From Methylobacterium cerastii (GTDB lineage Bacteria > Pseudomonadota > Alphaproteobacteria > Rhizobiales > Beijerinckiaceae), in contig NZ_BPQG01000082.1 in the NCBI RefSeq assembly GCF_022179125.1, positions 1 to 43,571 of the forward strand: a DNA stretch of 43,571 bases, written 5' to 3'. Positions 16,843 through 24,311 of this stretch are shown here, in pieces. The first letter of the stretch is position 1; each line of letters opens with the position of its first letter. Under the pieces are notes generated by a model. The model worked only from the letters and a program-made list of their open reading frames with translations, did no database searches and was not told the DNA's origin. A program made the position numbers and the translations under genes.

Positions 16843-17768
16843 GGGGTCGGCGCGACGGGCTTGCGCGCCACCGTCAACAGGTTCCCGACGTTCAGGCCGA
16901 CGCGGAGCCGGCCGAGCCCGGTCGCATCCGCGCCGGCGATGGCGGCGGTCTTCATCGCACCCGGAAGGGGCAGGAGGCGCAACCAGTAGCGGAGGGGATA
17001 GGCGTTCCGGATCGCGGTGATCGCGACCTCGGAGAAGCCGGTGCGCGCAAGGAGCTTGTGCAGGCTGGCATGGCAGAACAGCTGCATGTGCTCGATGTCG
17101 ATGATCGGCGACCGGCGCCCGAGCAGGCGGTTGATCGGCGCGCGGTGATCGTGGGTGACGAAGGCGAGCACCCCGCCGGGGCGCAGCAGCGAGAACGCGG
17201 CCCGGGTCAGCGCCAACGGATCGCGCACGTGCTCCAGCGTCATGAAGCATCCGATGAAGGACAGGCTCTCGGGCGCGTGGTCGGCGGGGTCGAACACGCC
17301 AACGCGGATGCGGTCGCGCAGGTCGGCGGCGGCGGCGACGGCCGCGCTCGAGGGCTCGACGCCCGTCACGTGGCGAAAGCCCAGGCGTTGCAGCTCGCGC
17401 AGGAAGCTTCCGGTGCCGGCGCCGATCTCCAGGGCGGCCCCGTCGCGGATGCCCGCATCGAGAAAGGGCGCCAGCGCCCGCGCGTAGGTCTGCGCCGCCA
17501 GGTCGGCTTCCTCGGAGGTGTCGTAGTCGGCGGCCGCGTAGGCGTCGGCCAGCGTTTCGGCACTGGGCGCCTCGGCCGCGTAGACGGTCTGGCAGGTCAG
17601 GCAGCGGACCAGCCGGAACGACATGAATTCCGGCCGCTTGCGCGAGGCGAAGCTGAAGCTGCCGATCCGCGCGGGATCGACGCTGGCCGAGAGGAACGGG
17701 GCCGAGCCGGCCTGGGAGGCGCCGCAGACCGGGCAGTCGCGACCGCGCAGGTCGTCGAGGAGGCTCAT
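16839..17768 (-). CDS. Class I SAM-dependent methyltransferase with N-terminal zinc ribbon, 309 aa
   Basis: Residues 12-59 carry two CxxC pairs (C12/C15 in DCPVCG and C56/C59 in RCLTCQ) forming a probable zinc ribbon. The Rossmann methyltransferase follows: motif I LEIGAGTGSFL (about 113-123), motif II VTGVEPSS, and a post-motif ending FMTLEHVRDPL. Then comes LLRPGGVLAFVTHDH. This architecture is common in O-antigen, capsule and deoxysugar loci, where it methylates sugars or intermediates. Start ATG 17768 overlaps the upstream stop as ATGA, and its own stop overlaps the next gene as GTGA, so all are co-translated. The acceptor is unknown. Confidence 0.88.
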   Translation of the reverse strand: MSLLDDLRGRDCPVCGASQAGSAPFLSASVDPARIGSFSFASRKRPEFMSFRLVRCLTCQTVYAAEAPSAETLADAYAAADYDTSEEADLAAQTYARALAPFLDAGIRDGAALEIGAGTGSFLRELQRLGFRHVTGVEPSSAAVAAAADLRDRIRVGVFDPADHAPESLSFIGCFMTLEHVRDPLALTRAAFSLLRPGGVLAFVTHDHRAPINRLLGRRSPIIDIEHMQLFCHASLHKLLARTGFSEVAITAIRNAYPLRYWLRLLPLPGAMKTAAIAGADATGLGRLRVGLNVGNLLTVARKPVAPTP

Positions 17769-19738
17769 GGGATCGATCGTCCGTCCGGAAGGAGGTCGCT
17801 GGAGACGCCGTTGCGGATCAGCGCCGCGCGGATGAGGCGCGGGCGGCCCTTCACCTCCTCCATGATCTTGGCGACGTATTCCCCGACGAGACCGATCCCG
17901 AACAGGTTGAGGGCGCCGAAGAACAGGATCGCCAGCAGCAGGGTGGTCACGCCGCGCGGAGCGATGTCGGGCACGAGGAGGCGCGCGACGATCAGGCCGA
18001 GGCTCAGGATCGCGGTCAGGGCGAGGAGGCCCAAGCCGGATGCGGTCAGGATCTTCAAGGGCGTGTTGCTGAACGAGAAGATGCCGCGCTTGGCCCATTC
18101 GAGGTTCGAGAGGAGGTTGTTGGTGCTGGCGCCGAACATCCGCTTGGGGCGGACGTAGTCGACGCCGGTCTGGCGGAAGCCGACGTAGGCGCGCAGGCCG
18201 CGCATGAAGAGGTCGCGCTCGGGGCAGTTCAGCAGCCAGCCCACCACCCGCCGGTCCATCAGCGAGAAGTCGCCGGCGTCGTGCGGGATGCGGATGTAGC
18301 TGAAGGCCGCGAACACCCGGTAGAACGCCTTGTAGAGCAGCCCCCAGATCCAGGGCATGTCGCGCTCGACCCGGCGGCCGTAGACCACGTTCGCCCCGGC
18401 GAGCCACGCGGCGTAGAACTGCTCGATCAGCTCGGGCGGGTCCTGCAGGTCGCCGTCCAGCAGGACGCAGGCCTCCGCGGTGGCGAGCTCCATGCCGCTG
18501 CGGAAGGCCATCTGCGAGCCGAAGTTGCGCGAGTGGGTGATCCCGAGGACGTGCGGGTCGCGCGCCGAGATCTCGCGGATGCGCTCGCCGCAGCGATCGG
18601 GGCTGGCGTCGTTGACGAAGATGATCTCGTAGTCGACGTCGATCCGCTGGAACACCGCGGTGAGGCGGGCATGCATGACCGGCACCGCCTCCTCGTCCTT
18701 GTAGCAGGCGACGATGGCGGCGATCGAGCGCCGGCGCGGCGCCGACCCGTGGCGCTTGGTCAGGCCGGTCAGCGCCGGGTCCGCCTGACGCATCCATGCG
18801 GCGGTCCGGGTCAGGCCCTCGTCCAGGGACGTGCGGGCACGCCAGCCGAGGAGGCGCTCGGCCTTGGCGGGGTCGGATTGCCAGCGGGTCAGGTCCCAGC
18901 CGCGTGCCGGCATGTCCCCGAAGCGGGCCGCATCGGGGATCGCGAACGTCGTCTGCGCGAGGCTGGCGAGCTCGCGGATCGTCGTCTGGACGCCGGAGCC
19001 GATGTTGATCGACGCGCCGTAGAGATCGAGGTCCATCTTGGCGGCGGCGCGCACGAAGGCCTCGCAGACGTCGTCGACGTAGACGAAGTCGCGCGCGATG
19101 CCGGGATCGACGAAGTCGGGGTAGCCGCGCTCCAATCCGCGCGCCACGACGGCGGGGATCAGGCGCGAGGCGTCTTCGTAGGGGCCGTAGACCGAGTAGA
19201 GCCGCAGGTTCACGACCGGCAGGCGCCGCGTCCGCCCGGCAAAGGTCAGGTAATGGCTCGCTGCGGCCTTCGACACGGCATAGGGGCTGTTGGGCCTCAG
19301 CTCCGCATCTTCCTTCGGCGCGTCCGAGTTGGAACCGTACTCGGAGGAGCTGCCGGCGTGGACGTAGGCCGCGAGCGTTCCGCCGGCCGCCAGCAATTCC
19401 ACGAGGTTGACCATCGCGGTGAAGTTCGTCGCGTAGACGAGGTCGGCGTCCTGCTCGAAGGAGTAGGCACCGTAGGCGACGCAGTCGAAGACCGTGGCCG
19501 GGCGGATCGCCTCGACGAAGTTTCGGGCCGCCGAGCGGTCGTTCAGGTCGACCTCGACGAGATGGCTGGGGTCGACGTCGCGCAGGCGCGGGGCTGGAAG
19601 GTTGCGGACCACGGCGAACACGTCCGGCCGCACCGCCCGGATGGCCCGGAACAGGTTGCAGCCGACGAAGCCGCCCGCGCCGAGGACGACGATCGGGCCC
19701 TTGAGCGTTCCGATCCAGTGCGCGGAATCCGGGCTCAT
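17765..19738 (-). CDS. Fusion: NAD-dependent sugar epimerase/dehydratase + GtrB/DPM1-type glycosyltransferase, 657 aa
   Basis: Residues 1-320 are an extended short-chain dehydrogenase: GxxGxxG at 20-26, an SSSEYG motif at 130-135, and catalytic Y153 and K157 in SPYAVSK. Residues about 338-560 are a family 2 glycosyltransferase beginning SIAAIVACYKDEEAVP, with DxD at D428/D430 inside DGDLQDPPE and the YVRPKRMFGAS block. Two C-terminal TM helices (about 563-590 and 597-620) are typical of polyprenyl-phosphate glycosyltransferases. It would modify a nucleotide sugar and load it onto undecaprenyl phosphate at the cytoplasmic face. Both domains retain key residues. Start ATG 19738 overlaps the transketolase stop. 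Such domains are normally separate proteins. Confidence 0.9.
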   Translation of the reverse strand: MSPDSAHWIGTLKGPIVVLGAGGFVGCNLFRAIRAVRPDVFAVVRNLPAPRLRDVDPSHLVEVDLNDRSAARNFVEAIRPATVFDCVAYGAYSFEQDADLVYATNFTAMVNLVELLAAGGTLAAYVHAGSSSEYGSNSDAPKEDAELRPNSPYAVSKAAASHYLTFAGRTRRLPVVNLRLYSVYGPYEDASRLIPAVVARGLERGYPDFVDPGIARDFVYVDDVCEAFVRAAAKMDLDLYGASINIGSGVQTTIRELASLAQTTFAIPDAARFGDMPARGWDLTRWQSDPAKAERLLGWRARTSLDEGLTRTAAWMRQADPALTGLTKRHGSAPRRRSIAAIVACYKDEEAVPVMHARLTAVFQRIDVDYEIIFVNDASPDRCGERIREISARDPHVLGITHSRNFGSQMAFRSGMELATAEACVLLDGDLQDPPELIEQFYAAWLAGANVVYGRRVERDMPWIWGLLYKAFYRVFAAFSYIRIPHDAGDFSLMDRRVVGWLLNCPERDLFMRGLRAYVGFRQTGVDYVRPKRMFGASTNNLLSNLEWAKRGIFSFSNTPLKILTASGLGLLALTAILSLGLIVARLLVPDIAPRGVTTLLLAILFFGALNLFGIGLVGEYVAKIMEEVKGRPRLIRAALIRNGVSSDLLPDGRSIP

Positions 19739-20652
19739 GCGGCGCCCATCGCCTGCACGGCGGCACGGATGCCGGGCGCATCGAGGCCGCTCTCCTGCCG
19801 GTGGAAGGCCTGCGAGCCGTAGGTCCCGGAGGGATACCCTTGCGCATTGAGCATGCGGAAGCCGTCGAGGCCGACGCCGGTCTCCAGGCACCACGCGGCG
19901 AGGCTTTGGCCCAGGCTCCCCTGCGCAACGTGCTCCTCCACGACGCAGAGGCGGCGGCTCTTCCGCAGGGCGGCGACGAACGCCTCCGGCGGCGGGCTGA
20001 CACGCAGCGGCAGCTCGCAGACGGCCCAGATCTCGGCCGCGTCGTCTTCGAGGGCACTGAGGGTCGGACCGGCCATCGGGCCGACGACGACCACCACCGG
20101 GCCTGTCCCGGCACGCAGGCGACGCCACGGTGCGTAGGCCGGCGCGATCGTGCCCGCTGGCAACTCGCCGCGTCCCAGGCGGATATAGGCGGGGCCCGGA
20201 AGGGCTCCCGCCGCAGCGATCGTCGCGGCGACGTCCTCGTCGAAGGCCGGGATGAAGAGATGCAGGTTCGGCAGCGTCGAGAGGACGCCGTAATCCTCCA
20301 AGGCATGATGCGTGGCGCCCATGACGCCGTAGCCGTAGCCGCCGCCGTTGGCGAGGAGCCGGACGGGGAGGGCGTGCAGGCAGACGTCGTTGCGGATCTG
20401 CTCGAAGGCCCGCGCGTAGCAGAACGGCGCGATCGTGTAGGTCCAGGGCTCCATCCCCTCGCTCGCCATGCCGGCGGCGACGCCCACCATGTTCTGCTCG
20501 GCGATGCCGGCGTTGATGAAGCGCCGGTCCAGCACGTCGCGCAGGGGCTCCAAGGCGCCGAAGCCGAGGTCGCCCGTGAGGAAGACGAGGTCGGGCCGGG
20601 CCGCCCGTTCCACCAGGGCGTCGCAGAGTTGGCGTCTCACGGCACGCACCAC
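19735..20652 (-). CDS. Transketolase, C-terminal (pyrimidine-binding + C-domain) subunit, 305 aa
   Basis: Corresponds to the second half of transketolase/DXP-synthase-like enzymes. LVFLTGDLGFGALEPL leads into FINAGIAEQNMVGVAAGM, which carries the glutamate that activates thiamine diphosphate. MEPWTYTIAPFCYARAFEQIRND and GGGYGYGVMGATHHALEDYGVL follow, and the C-terminal Rossmann-like domain ends the protein. It acts only with the N-terminal half encoded just upstream. GTG 20652 is the apparent start; a GTG one codon later is equally possible, and no strong Shine-Dalgarno is visible. The gap from the N-half is 58 bp, and its stop overlaps the epimerase start (ATGA). Placement in a glycan operon suggests a dedicated sugar-phosphate role. 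Confidence 0.9.
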   Translation of the reverse strand: MVRAVRRQLCDALVERAARPDLVFLTGDLGFGALEPLRDVLDRRFINAGIAEQNMVGVAAGMASEGMEPWTYTIAPFCYARAFEQIRNDVCLHALPVRLLANGGGYGYGVMGATHHALEDYGVLSTLPNLHLFIPAFDEDVAATIAAAGALPGPAYIRLGRGELPAGTIAPAYAPWRRLRAGTGPVVVVVGPMAGPTLSALEDDAAEIWAVCELPLRVSPPPEAFVAALRKSRRLCVVEEHVAQGSLGQSLAAWCLETGVGLDGFRMLNAQGYPSGTYGSQAFHRQESGLDAPGIRAAVQAMGAA

Positions 20653-20710
20653 AGGCTGGGTCGGGGGCGAAGGGATCGGTGGAGGTCGTCCGGCATGGCG
20701 TTCCGGCGCG

Positions 20711-21565
20711 TCATGCCCCGAGGCCTCCGATGCCGGTGACGGCCTCGCGATACTGGTCGTCGGTGAGCGGCAGGTAGTGGCTGTCCATCCGCCCCTCGAT
20801 CGCGGGGACGCCGTAGCCCTTCACCGTATGGAGCACGACGAGCGTGGGCCGCTCCCGGCCGGCCGACAGGGCGCGGCGCATGTCGGCGAGATCGTGCCCG
20901 TCGGCCTCGCGGATCTCCACGTCGAAGCCGGCGAGCTTCGACGCCAGCGGCTCCATCGAGGCCACGTCCCGCGTGGTGCCGAAGCCCTGGAGCCGGTTGT
21001 TGTCGATCAGGATCGTCAGGTTCACGAGCTTGTTGTGGGCGGCGAAGATCAAGGCCTCGAGGGTCGACCCCTCCTGCCATTCGCCGTCGGAGGTCAGGCA
21101 GAAGACGTGCCCGGGCCGGTCCTGCAGCTGCATCGACAGGGCGAGGCCCGCCGCCAGCGAAACGCCGTGGCCGAGGCTGCCGGTCCCGAAGCGGATGGCG
21201 GGCACGCCCCGCGCCGGCGGATGCCCGGCGAGCCGGGTGCCCTCGCCATGGAAGCTGTCGAGCTCGGCGTCGGTGATGAGCCCGCGGCTCCACAGGGTGA
21301 CGTAGTAGGCCCCCGCCGCGTGCCCCTTGGACAGGACGAACCGGTCCTGCGGACGAAGCATCTCGTGATGCAGGAGCATCATCGCATCGAAGGCCGACAG
21401 GTTGCCGCCGAGATGTCCCACACCCGCCGCGTGATGCATGGCCAGGAGCCGCCAGCGCGCCAAGCGCAACAGGCCGGATGCCAGGGTGCCGTCGGCCGAT
21501 CTCGCGCCATCTGCGTTCGCTGCACGAACCTCCGCATTCTCAACGTGTTGTGCGCGAATCGCCAT
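20711..21565 (-). CDS. Transketolase, N-terminal (thiamine-diphosphate/Mg-binding) subunit, 284 aa
   Basis: The N-terminal half of a split transketolase. It has the conserved histidine region MHHAAGVGHLGGNLSAFDAM and FVLSKGHAAGAYY. FGTGSLGHGVSLAAGLA is followed by the ThDP motif, here SDGEWQEGSTLEALIFAA ending LIDNN about 30 residues after the aspartate. The usual GDG is SDG, a substitution also seen in split enzymes. First gene of the operon, with start ATG 21565. The promoter should lie in the 208 bp to 21773, where I could not assign a clear -35/-10. It probably transfers a two-carbon ketol unit to make a sugar-phosphate precursor for the epimerase/GT fusion downstream. Confidence 0.92.
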   Translation of the reverse strand: MAIRAQHVENAEVRAANADGARSADGTLASGLLRLARWRLLAMHHAAGVGHLGGNLSAFDAMMLLHHEMLRPQDRFVLSKGHAAGAYYVTLWSRGLITDAELDSFHGEGTRLAGHPPARGVPAIRFGTGSLGHGVSLAAGLALSMQLQDRPGHVFCLTSDGEWQEGSTLEALIFAAHNKLVNLTILIDNNRLQGFGTTRDVASMEPLASKLAGFDVEIREADGHDLADMRRALSAGRERPTLVVLHTVKGYGVPAIEGRMDSHYLPLTDDQYREAVTGIGGLGA

Positions 21566-21773
21566 CGAACGGATCCAGACAGGTCCGGATCACGAACGCA
21601 TGCGCGTGGTTATCAGGGCCTTAAGGCTCCGCCTCGCAGGCGATGGCGGGCGCGGACTTGGCGGTCCGCCGGCCATACGGCCCCGCGACCGCTCCGCGCC
21701 GGGACGTCCGATTTTTTGCGACGAGGGAGCGGGCTCCGCCGCCGCTGGCCTGCTGTCGCGAACCCCGACCGCC

Positions 21774-21932
21774 TCAGGCTTCCTTGCGCGTCACCATCAG
21801 GGCCCAGATCGTGGCGGGGATCCAGCCGATGACGGTGATGTGGAGCAGGATGCAGAGGATGCCCTGGATCACCTTCCCGCGCAGGAACATCGCCAGCCAG
21901 GGGGCCAGGAAACAGATGATGATCATGACCAT
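21774..21932 (-). CDS. Pmp3/UPF0057 (YqaE) family small membrane protein, 52 aa
   Basis: Two transmembrane helices fill the protein: MIIICFLAPWLAMFL and GILCILLHITVIGWIPATIWAL, with the Pmp3 signature LAPWLAMFLRGK. Pmp3/YqaE proteins are tiny inner-membrane proteins that affect membrane potential and salt or acid tolerance. Start ATG 21932 has GGAG about 10 nt upstream; an ATG two codons later is an alternative. The C-terminus ends in a basic TRKEA tail. It is separated from the transketolase operon by 208 bp and probably transcribed independently. Confidence 0.9.
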   Translation of the reverse strand: MVMIIICFLAPWLAMFLRGKVIQGILCILLHITVIGWIPATIWALMVTRKEA

Positions 21933-22061
21933 GGCGTGCGGGGCTCCGTGAGCGTGGGGTGCGCCAGCCGTTCCGGCGCGTGCCCCCCACTCAGGTCGTT
22001 CCGGCCCGACTTGTTCCGAGGCCGCGATCGATCGCGCTCGCTCGGGCACGCCGAGGCTTCG

Positions 22062-22298
22062 TCACGGCTCGGCGGCGGCGGAAGGCTCCGGGTGCTCCAG
22101 GTCCTGCGCCAGATCGTGCAGCACCTGCTCCACCAGGGAGGGCCAGGGCACCCCGTGCTCCTGGAGTAGCATCGCGGCGGCGAGCAGCGCGTCGACCTGT
22201 GCCGGCAGGATCGGCCCACGCACCATCTGGGCGTAGCGAACCCGGGCGGCGAGCGCCGAGGAAAGGCGTTGAACCTGGGCGATCTTGTCCGCCGTCAC
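22062..22298 (-). CDS. Hypothetical protein, 78 aa
   Basis: A small, mostly helical soluble protein of no recognised family. It contains KIAQVQRLSSALAARVRYA, then VDALLAAAMLLQEHG and WPSLVEQVLHDLAQDLEHP. Start GTG 22298 overlaps the stop of the preceding membrane-protein gene as GTGA, so the two are coupled. The amphipathic heptad-like spacing suggests a helical bundle or a partner-binding coil. It could be a cytoplasmic partner of the 68-residue membrane protein upstream. Confidence 0.6.
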   Translation of the reverse strand: MTADKIAQVQRLSSALAARVRYAQMVRGPILPAQVDALLAAAMLLQEHGVPWPSLVEQVLHDLAQDLEHPEPSAAAEP

Positions 22299-22501
22299 GG
22301 TCTCGTCCTGCCGTCGCGCCAGGCGAAGAAGGCGGCCGCGACCAGGAATAGCAGGAGGCCCGACCACAGCCCGCCTTCGGTCGCCTTGGCCACGAACCAA
22401 TCGCTGAGCGCGGGTGCCGCCGGATCCTGCCACCATCCGATCGCCGCGAGCCCGACGAAGAGCAACGCGAGCGTGAAGACGATGGCGACCGGGTAGGGCA
22501 T
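22295..22501 (-). CDS. Small two-helix membrane protein, 68 aa
   Basis: Two transmembrane segments, VAIVFTLALLFVGLAAIGWW and GLWSGLLLFLVAAAFFAW, are joined by an acidic loop containing DPAAPALSDWFVAK. The C-terminal tail is basic (RDGRTRP), favouring an inside C-terminus. Start ATG 22501 has AGAGAG upstream. Family not recognised; it resembles many lineage-specific alphaproteobacterial membrane miniproteins. It is divergent from the sigma-1.1-like gene at 22740 across 238 bp with nothing else identified in it. Confidence 0.65.
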   Translation of the reverse strand: MPYPVAIVFTLALLFVGLAAIGWWQDPAAPALSDWFVAKATEGGLWSGLLLFLVAAAFFAWRDGRTRP

Positions 22502-22739
22502 CAGTTCGCGCTCTCTTCGATTGCGGTGATCCGGCACACGCCCTCGGTCCGTCGGCCGGACCGTACTGGACGGGTTCGGAACGCCGACGTCCGGCACCCC
22601 GTCGGCCAAGCCTCGACGGGGCCGTTCCTAAACCTCGCCTGCTTCGGCTGCCAGCCCCTCGCCCCGCGGACCTTCGAGCAGGCTGTCATGCCGTCGGCCT
22701 CGCGCCACATGAGAGAGCGGAGACGGCAGGAGGTCACGG

Positions 22740-23153
22740 ATGGCAGGCACGATCGACCGCGCGACGCTGGACCGGCTGATCGCCCTCGGGCGGACGCGCG
22801 GGGAACTCACGGCGAGCGAGTTCGAGGCCGCAATTCCCGTCGACAGCCTCGACGTGGACGCCCTCGTCCTGGTGATGCTGGAGCTGGAAGAGGCGGGGGT
22901 GAGCGTGGAGCCGGATGCGTTCGGCCCGCGCGCCGAAACCGCCGTCACGCCGAGGCTGACGCTTGCGATGCCGGAGCCCGGGGTGCCGCGCGCGATCGCG
23001 GGCGGCGAGGGCGAGCCGGCGGTGAGCGTCACGCCGCCGCCTGCCGCGGACGCGAAAGGCGAGGCGGACGCGGACGAGCCGGTCGGACGGGTCGTCCTGC
23101 TCGCCGGCCTCGCGGTGCTGCTGATCCTCGGGGCGATCCTGGTTCTGGTCTGA
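22740..23153 (+). CDS. Sigma-70 region 1.1-like domain protein with C-terminal transmembrane anchor, 137 aa
   Basis: Residues 8-58 read LDRLIALGRTRGELTASEFE, then AAIPVDSLDVDAL and LELEEAGVSVEPDA. This follows the pattern of RpoD region 1.1 (leucine-rich helix, G-x-LT-x-x-E, a P-x-D turn, then a helix with LEE-x-G-I-x-V). No other sigma regions are present. A disordered, Pro/Ala/Glu-rich linker (about 60-112) leads to one C-terminal TM helix (VVLLAGLAVLLILGAILVLV). Start ATG 22740 follows GGAGG. Region 1.1 normally occludes the RNA polymerase DNA channel, so a membrane-tethered copy could bind polymerase or an anti-sigma partner. That role is speculative. Confidence 0.75.
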   Translation: MAGTIDRATLDRLIALGRTRGELTASEFEAAIPVDSLDVDALVLVMLELEEAGVSVEPDAFGPRAETAVTPRLTLAMPEPGVPRAIAGGEGEPAVSVTPPPAADAKGEADADEPVGRVVLLAGLAVLLILGAILVLV

Positions 23154-23198
23154 CGGACGAGGCAGGGCAGCCGGATAAACCGCCTCCGCAGGCGTCGA

Positions 23199-23642
23199 TC
23201 AGAACCGCGCGACCAGGCCGACGCCGCCGATCATCAGGACGCCTCCGAGGAGACGCCAGACGCTCGCCTCGTGCACCTTGAAGCCGACGAGGCCGAAATG
23301 GTCGAGCAGGACCGAGGTGACGACGCCCGCCGTCACGATCAGCCCGAGGAAGCTGGCGGCGCCGATCTTCTTGGATACGTAGAGCTGCGCCACCGCGAGG
23401 ATCGCGCTCAGCACGCCGCCCAGCCAGGCCCACCAGGGAACCTGCGCGAGGCGCTCCATCCCCGGCCAGCCATAGCGCCCCATCACGAGCATGATCACGG
23501 CGAGCGTCGCGATGCTGATGACGAGGCTGACCACGCCCGCCAGGAGCGGCTGCGCGAACGCTTTGGCGAGGCCGGCGTTCTGACCGGGCTCGATCGCGCT
23601 GGCGAGACCGGCCAGGAGCGCGAATCCATAGAGGAAGACCAT
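23199..23642 (-). CDS. DMT superfamily transporter, DUF606 (YdcZ-like), copy A, 147 aa
   Basis: A half-size membrane protein with about five TM helices. The family hallmarks are LAGLASAIEPGQNAGLAKA near the N-terminus, WWAWLGGVLSAILAVAQLYVSKKIGAA in the middle, and DHFGLVGF then RLLGGVLMIGGVGLVARF at the end. DUF606/YdcZ proteins are putative small-molecule transporters that work as dimers. Start ATG 23642. It is the second of two tandem paralogues separated by only 36 bp. A heterodimer in which the two copies supply complementary halves is an attractive inference. It is convergent with the sigma-1.1-like gene. Confidence 0.9.
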   Translation of the reverse strand: MVFLYGFALLAGLASAIEPGQNAGLAKAFAQPLLAGVVSLVISIATLAVIMLVMGRYGWPGMERLAQVPWWAWLGGVLSAILAVAQLYVSKKIGAASFLGLIVTAGVVTSVLLDHFGLVGFKVHEASVWRLLGGVLMIGGVGLVARF

Positions 23643-23678
23643 GCGGAATCCTTGATCAGGCTGGGAAGACGTCGATCG

Positions 23679-24122
23679 TCAGAACACCGCCACCAGGGCG
23701 ACGCCGCCGACCATCAGGACACCGCCGGCGATGCGCCACGGGCTGGCGCGACGGCGATCGAAGCCGACCAGGCCGTAATGGTCGAGGGCGATCGACCCGA
23801 CCACGCCCGCGGTGATAACGCAGCCCAGGAACGGCGCGGCGCCGACCGATTGCGCGACGTAGAGCTGCGCCAGGACCACCGCGGCCCCGAGGATTCCGCC
23901 CGGCCAGGCCCACCAGGAAACGCTGGCGACCTTCTCTGCGCTCGGCCGGTCGAGCCGGCCGGTGACGACCATCGCCCCGATCAGGCACAGCATGGCGAGA
24001 CCGAAGCAGAAGAGTCCCGCCAGCATCGGCTGGCCCGTGACCTTGGCCAAGGTGGCGTTCTGGCCGGGCTCGATCGCGTTGGCGACGCCGGCCAGCAGGG
24101 CGATGCCGTAGAGGTACCACAT
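23679..24122 (-). CDS. DMT superfamily transporter, DUF606 (YdcZ-like), copy B, 147 aa
   Basis: A paralogue of the downstream copy with the same length and landmarks: LAGVANAIEPGQNATLAKV, WWAWPGGILGAAVVLAQLYV and DHYGLVGF, ending VLMVGGVALVAVF. Start ATG 24122 fits the aligned start of copy A. The two are clearly diverged, so this is an old duplication or a heterodimer pair rather than a recent repeat. About 190 bp upstream (24123-24311) contain no gene. Substrate unknown. Confidence 0.9.
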   Translation of the reverse strand: MWYLYGIALLAGVANAIEPGQNATLAKVTGQPMLAGLFCFGLAMLCLIGAMVVTGRLDRPSAEKVASVSWWAWPGGILGAAVVLAQLYVAQSVGAAPFLGCVITAGVVGSIALDHYGLVGFDRRRASPWRIAGGVLMVGGVALVAVF

Positions 24123-24311
24123 GGGCGTCCTACATCGGTGCTCGATGGATGAGGTGCCGGGTCTTCGATTGGACGAAAACCCGGACGTTCTTCTGCGCAA
24201 CCGATCAAACCGCAGAACGACTGCATCACGGGAGCGCGAAGACCTCGGACAGATCGCCCCATGCGGCGCGCAGCGACGTGTCTGCATAAAAGCCGACGCA
24301 GGCGCGTCGCG

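Noticed and set aside
23182-23195. CGCCT/AGGCG stem between the sigma-1.1-like and DUF606 genes as a terminator
   Set aside because: Only five base pairs, no T-run; too weak in GC-rich DNA.
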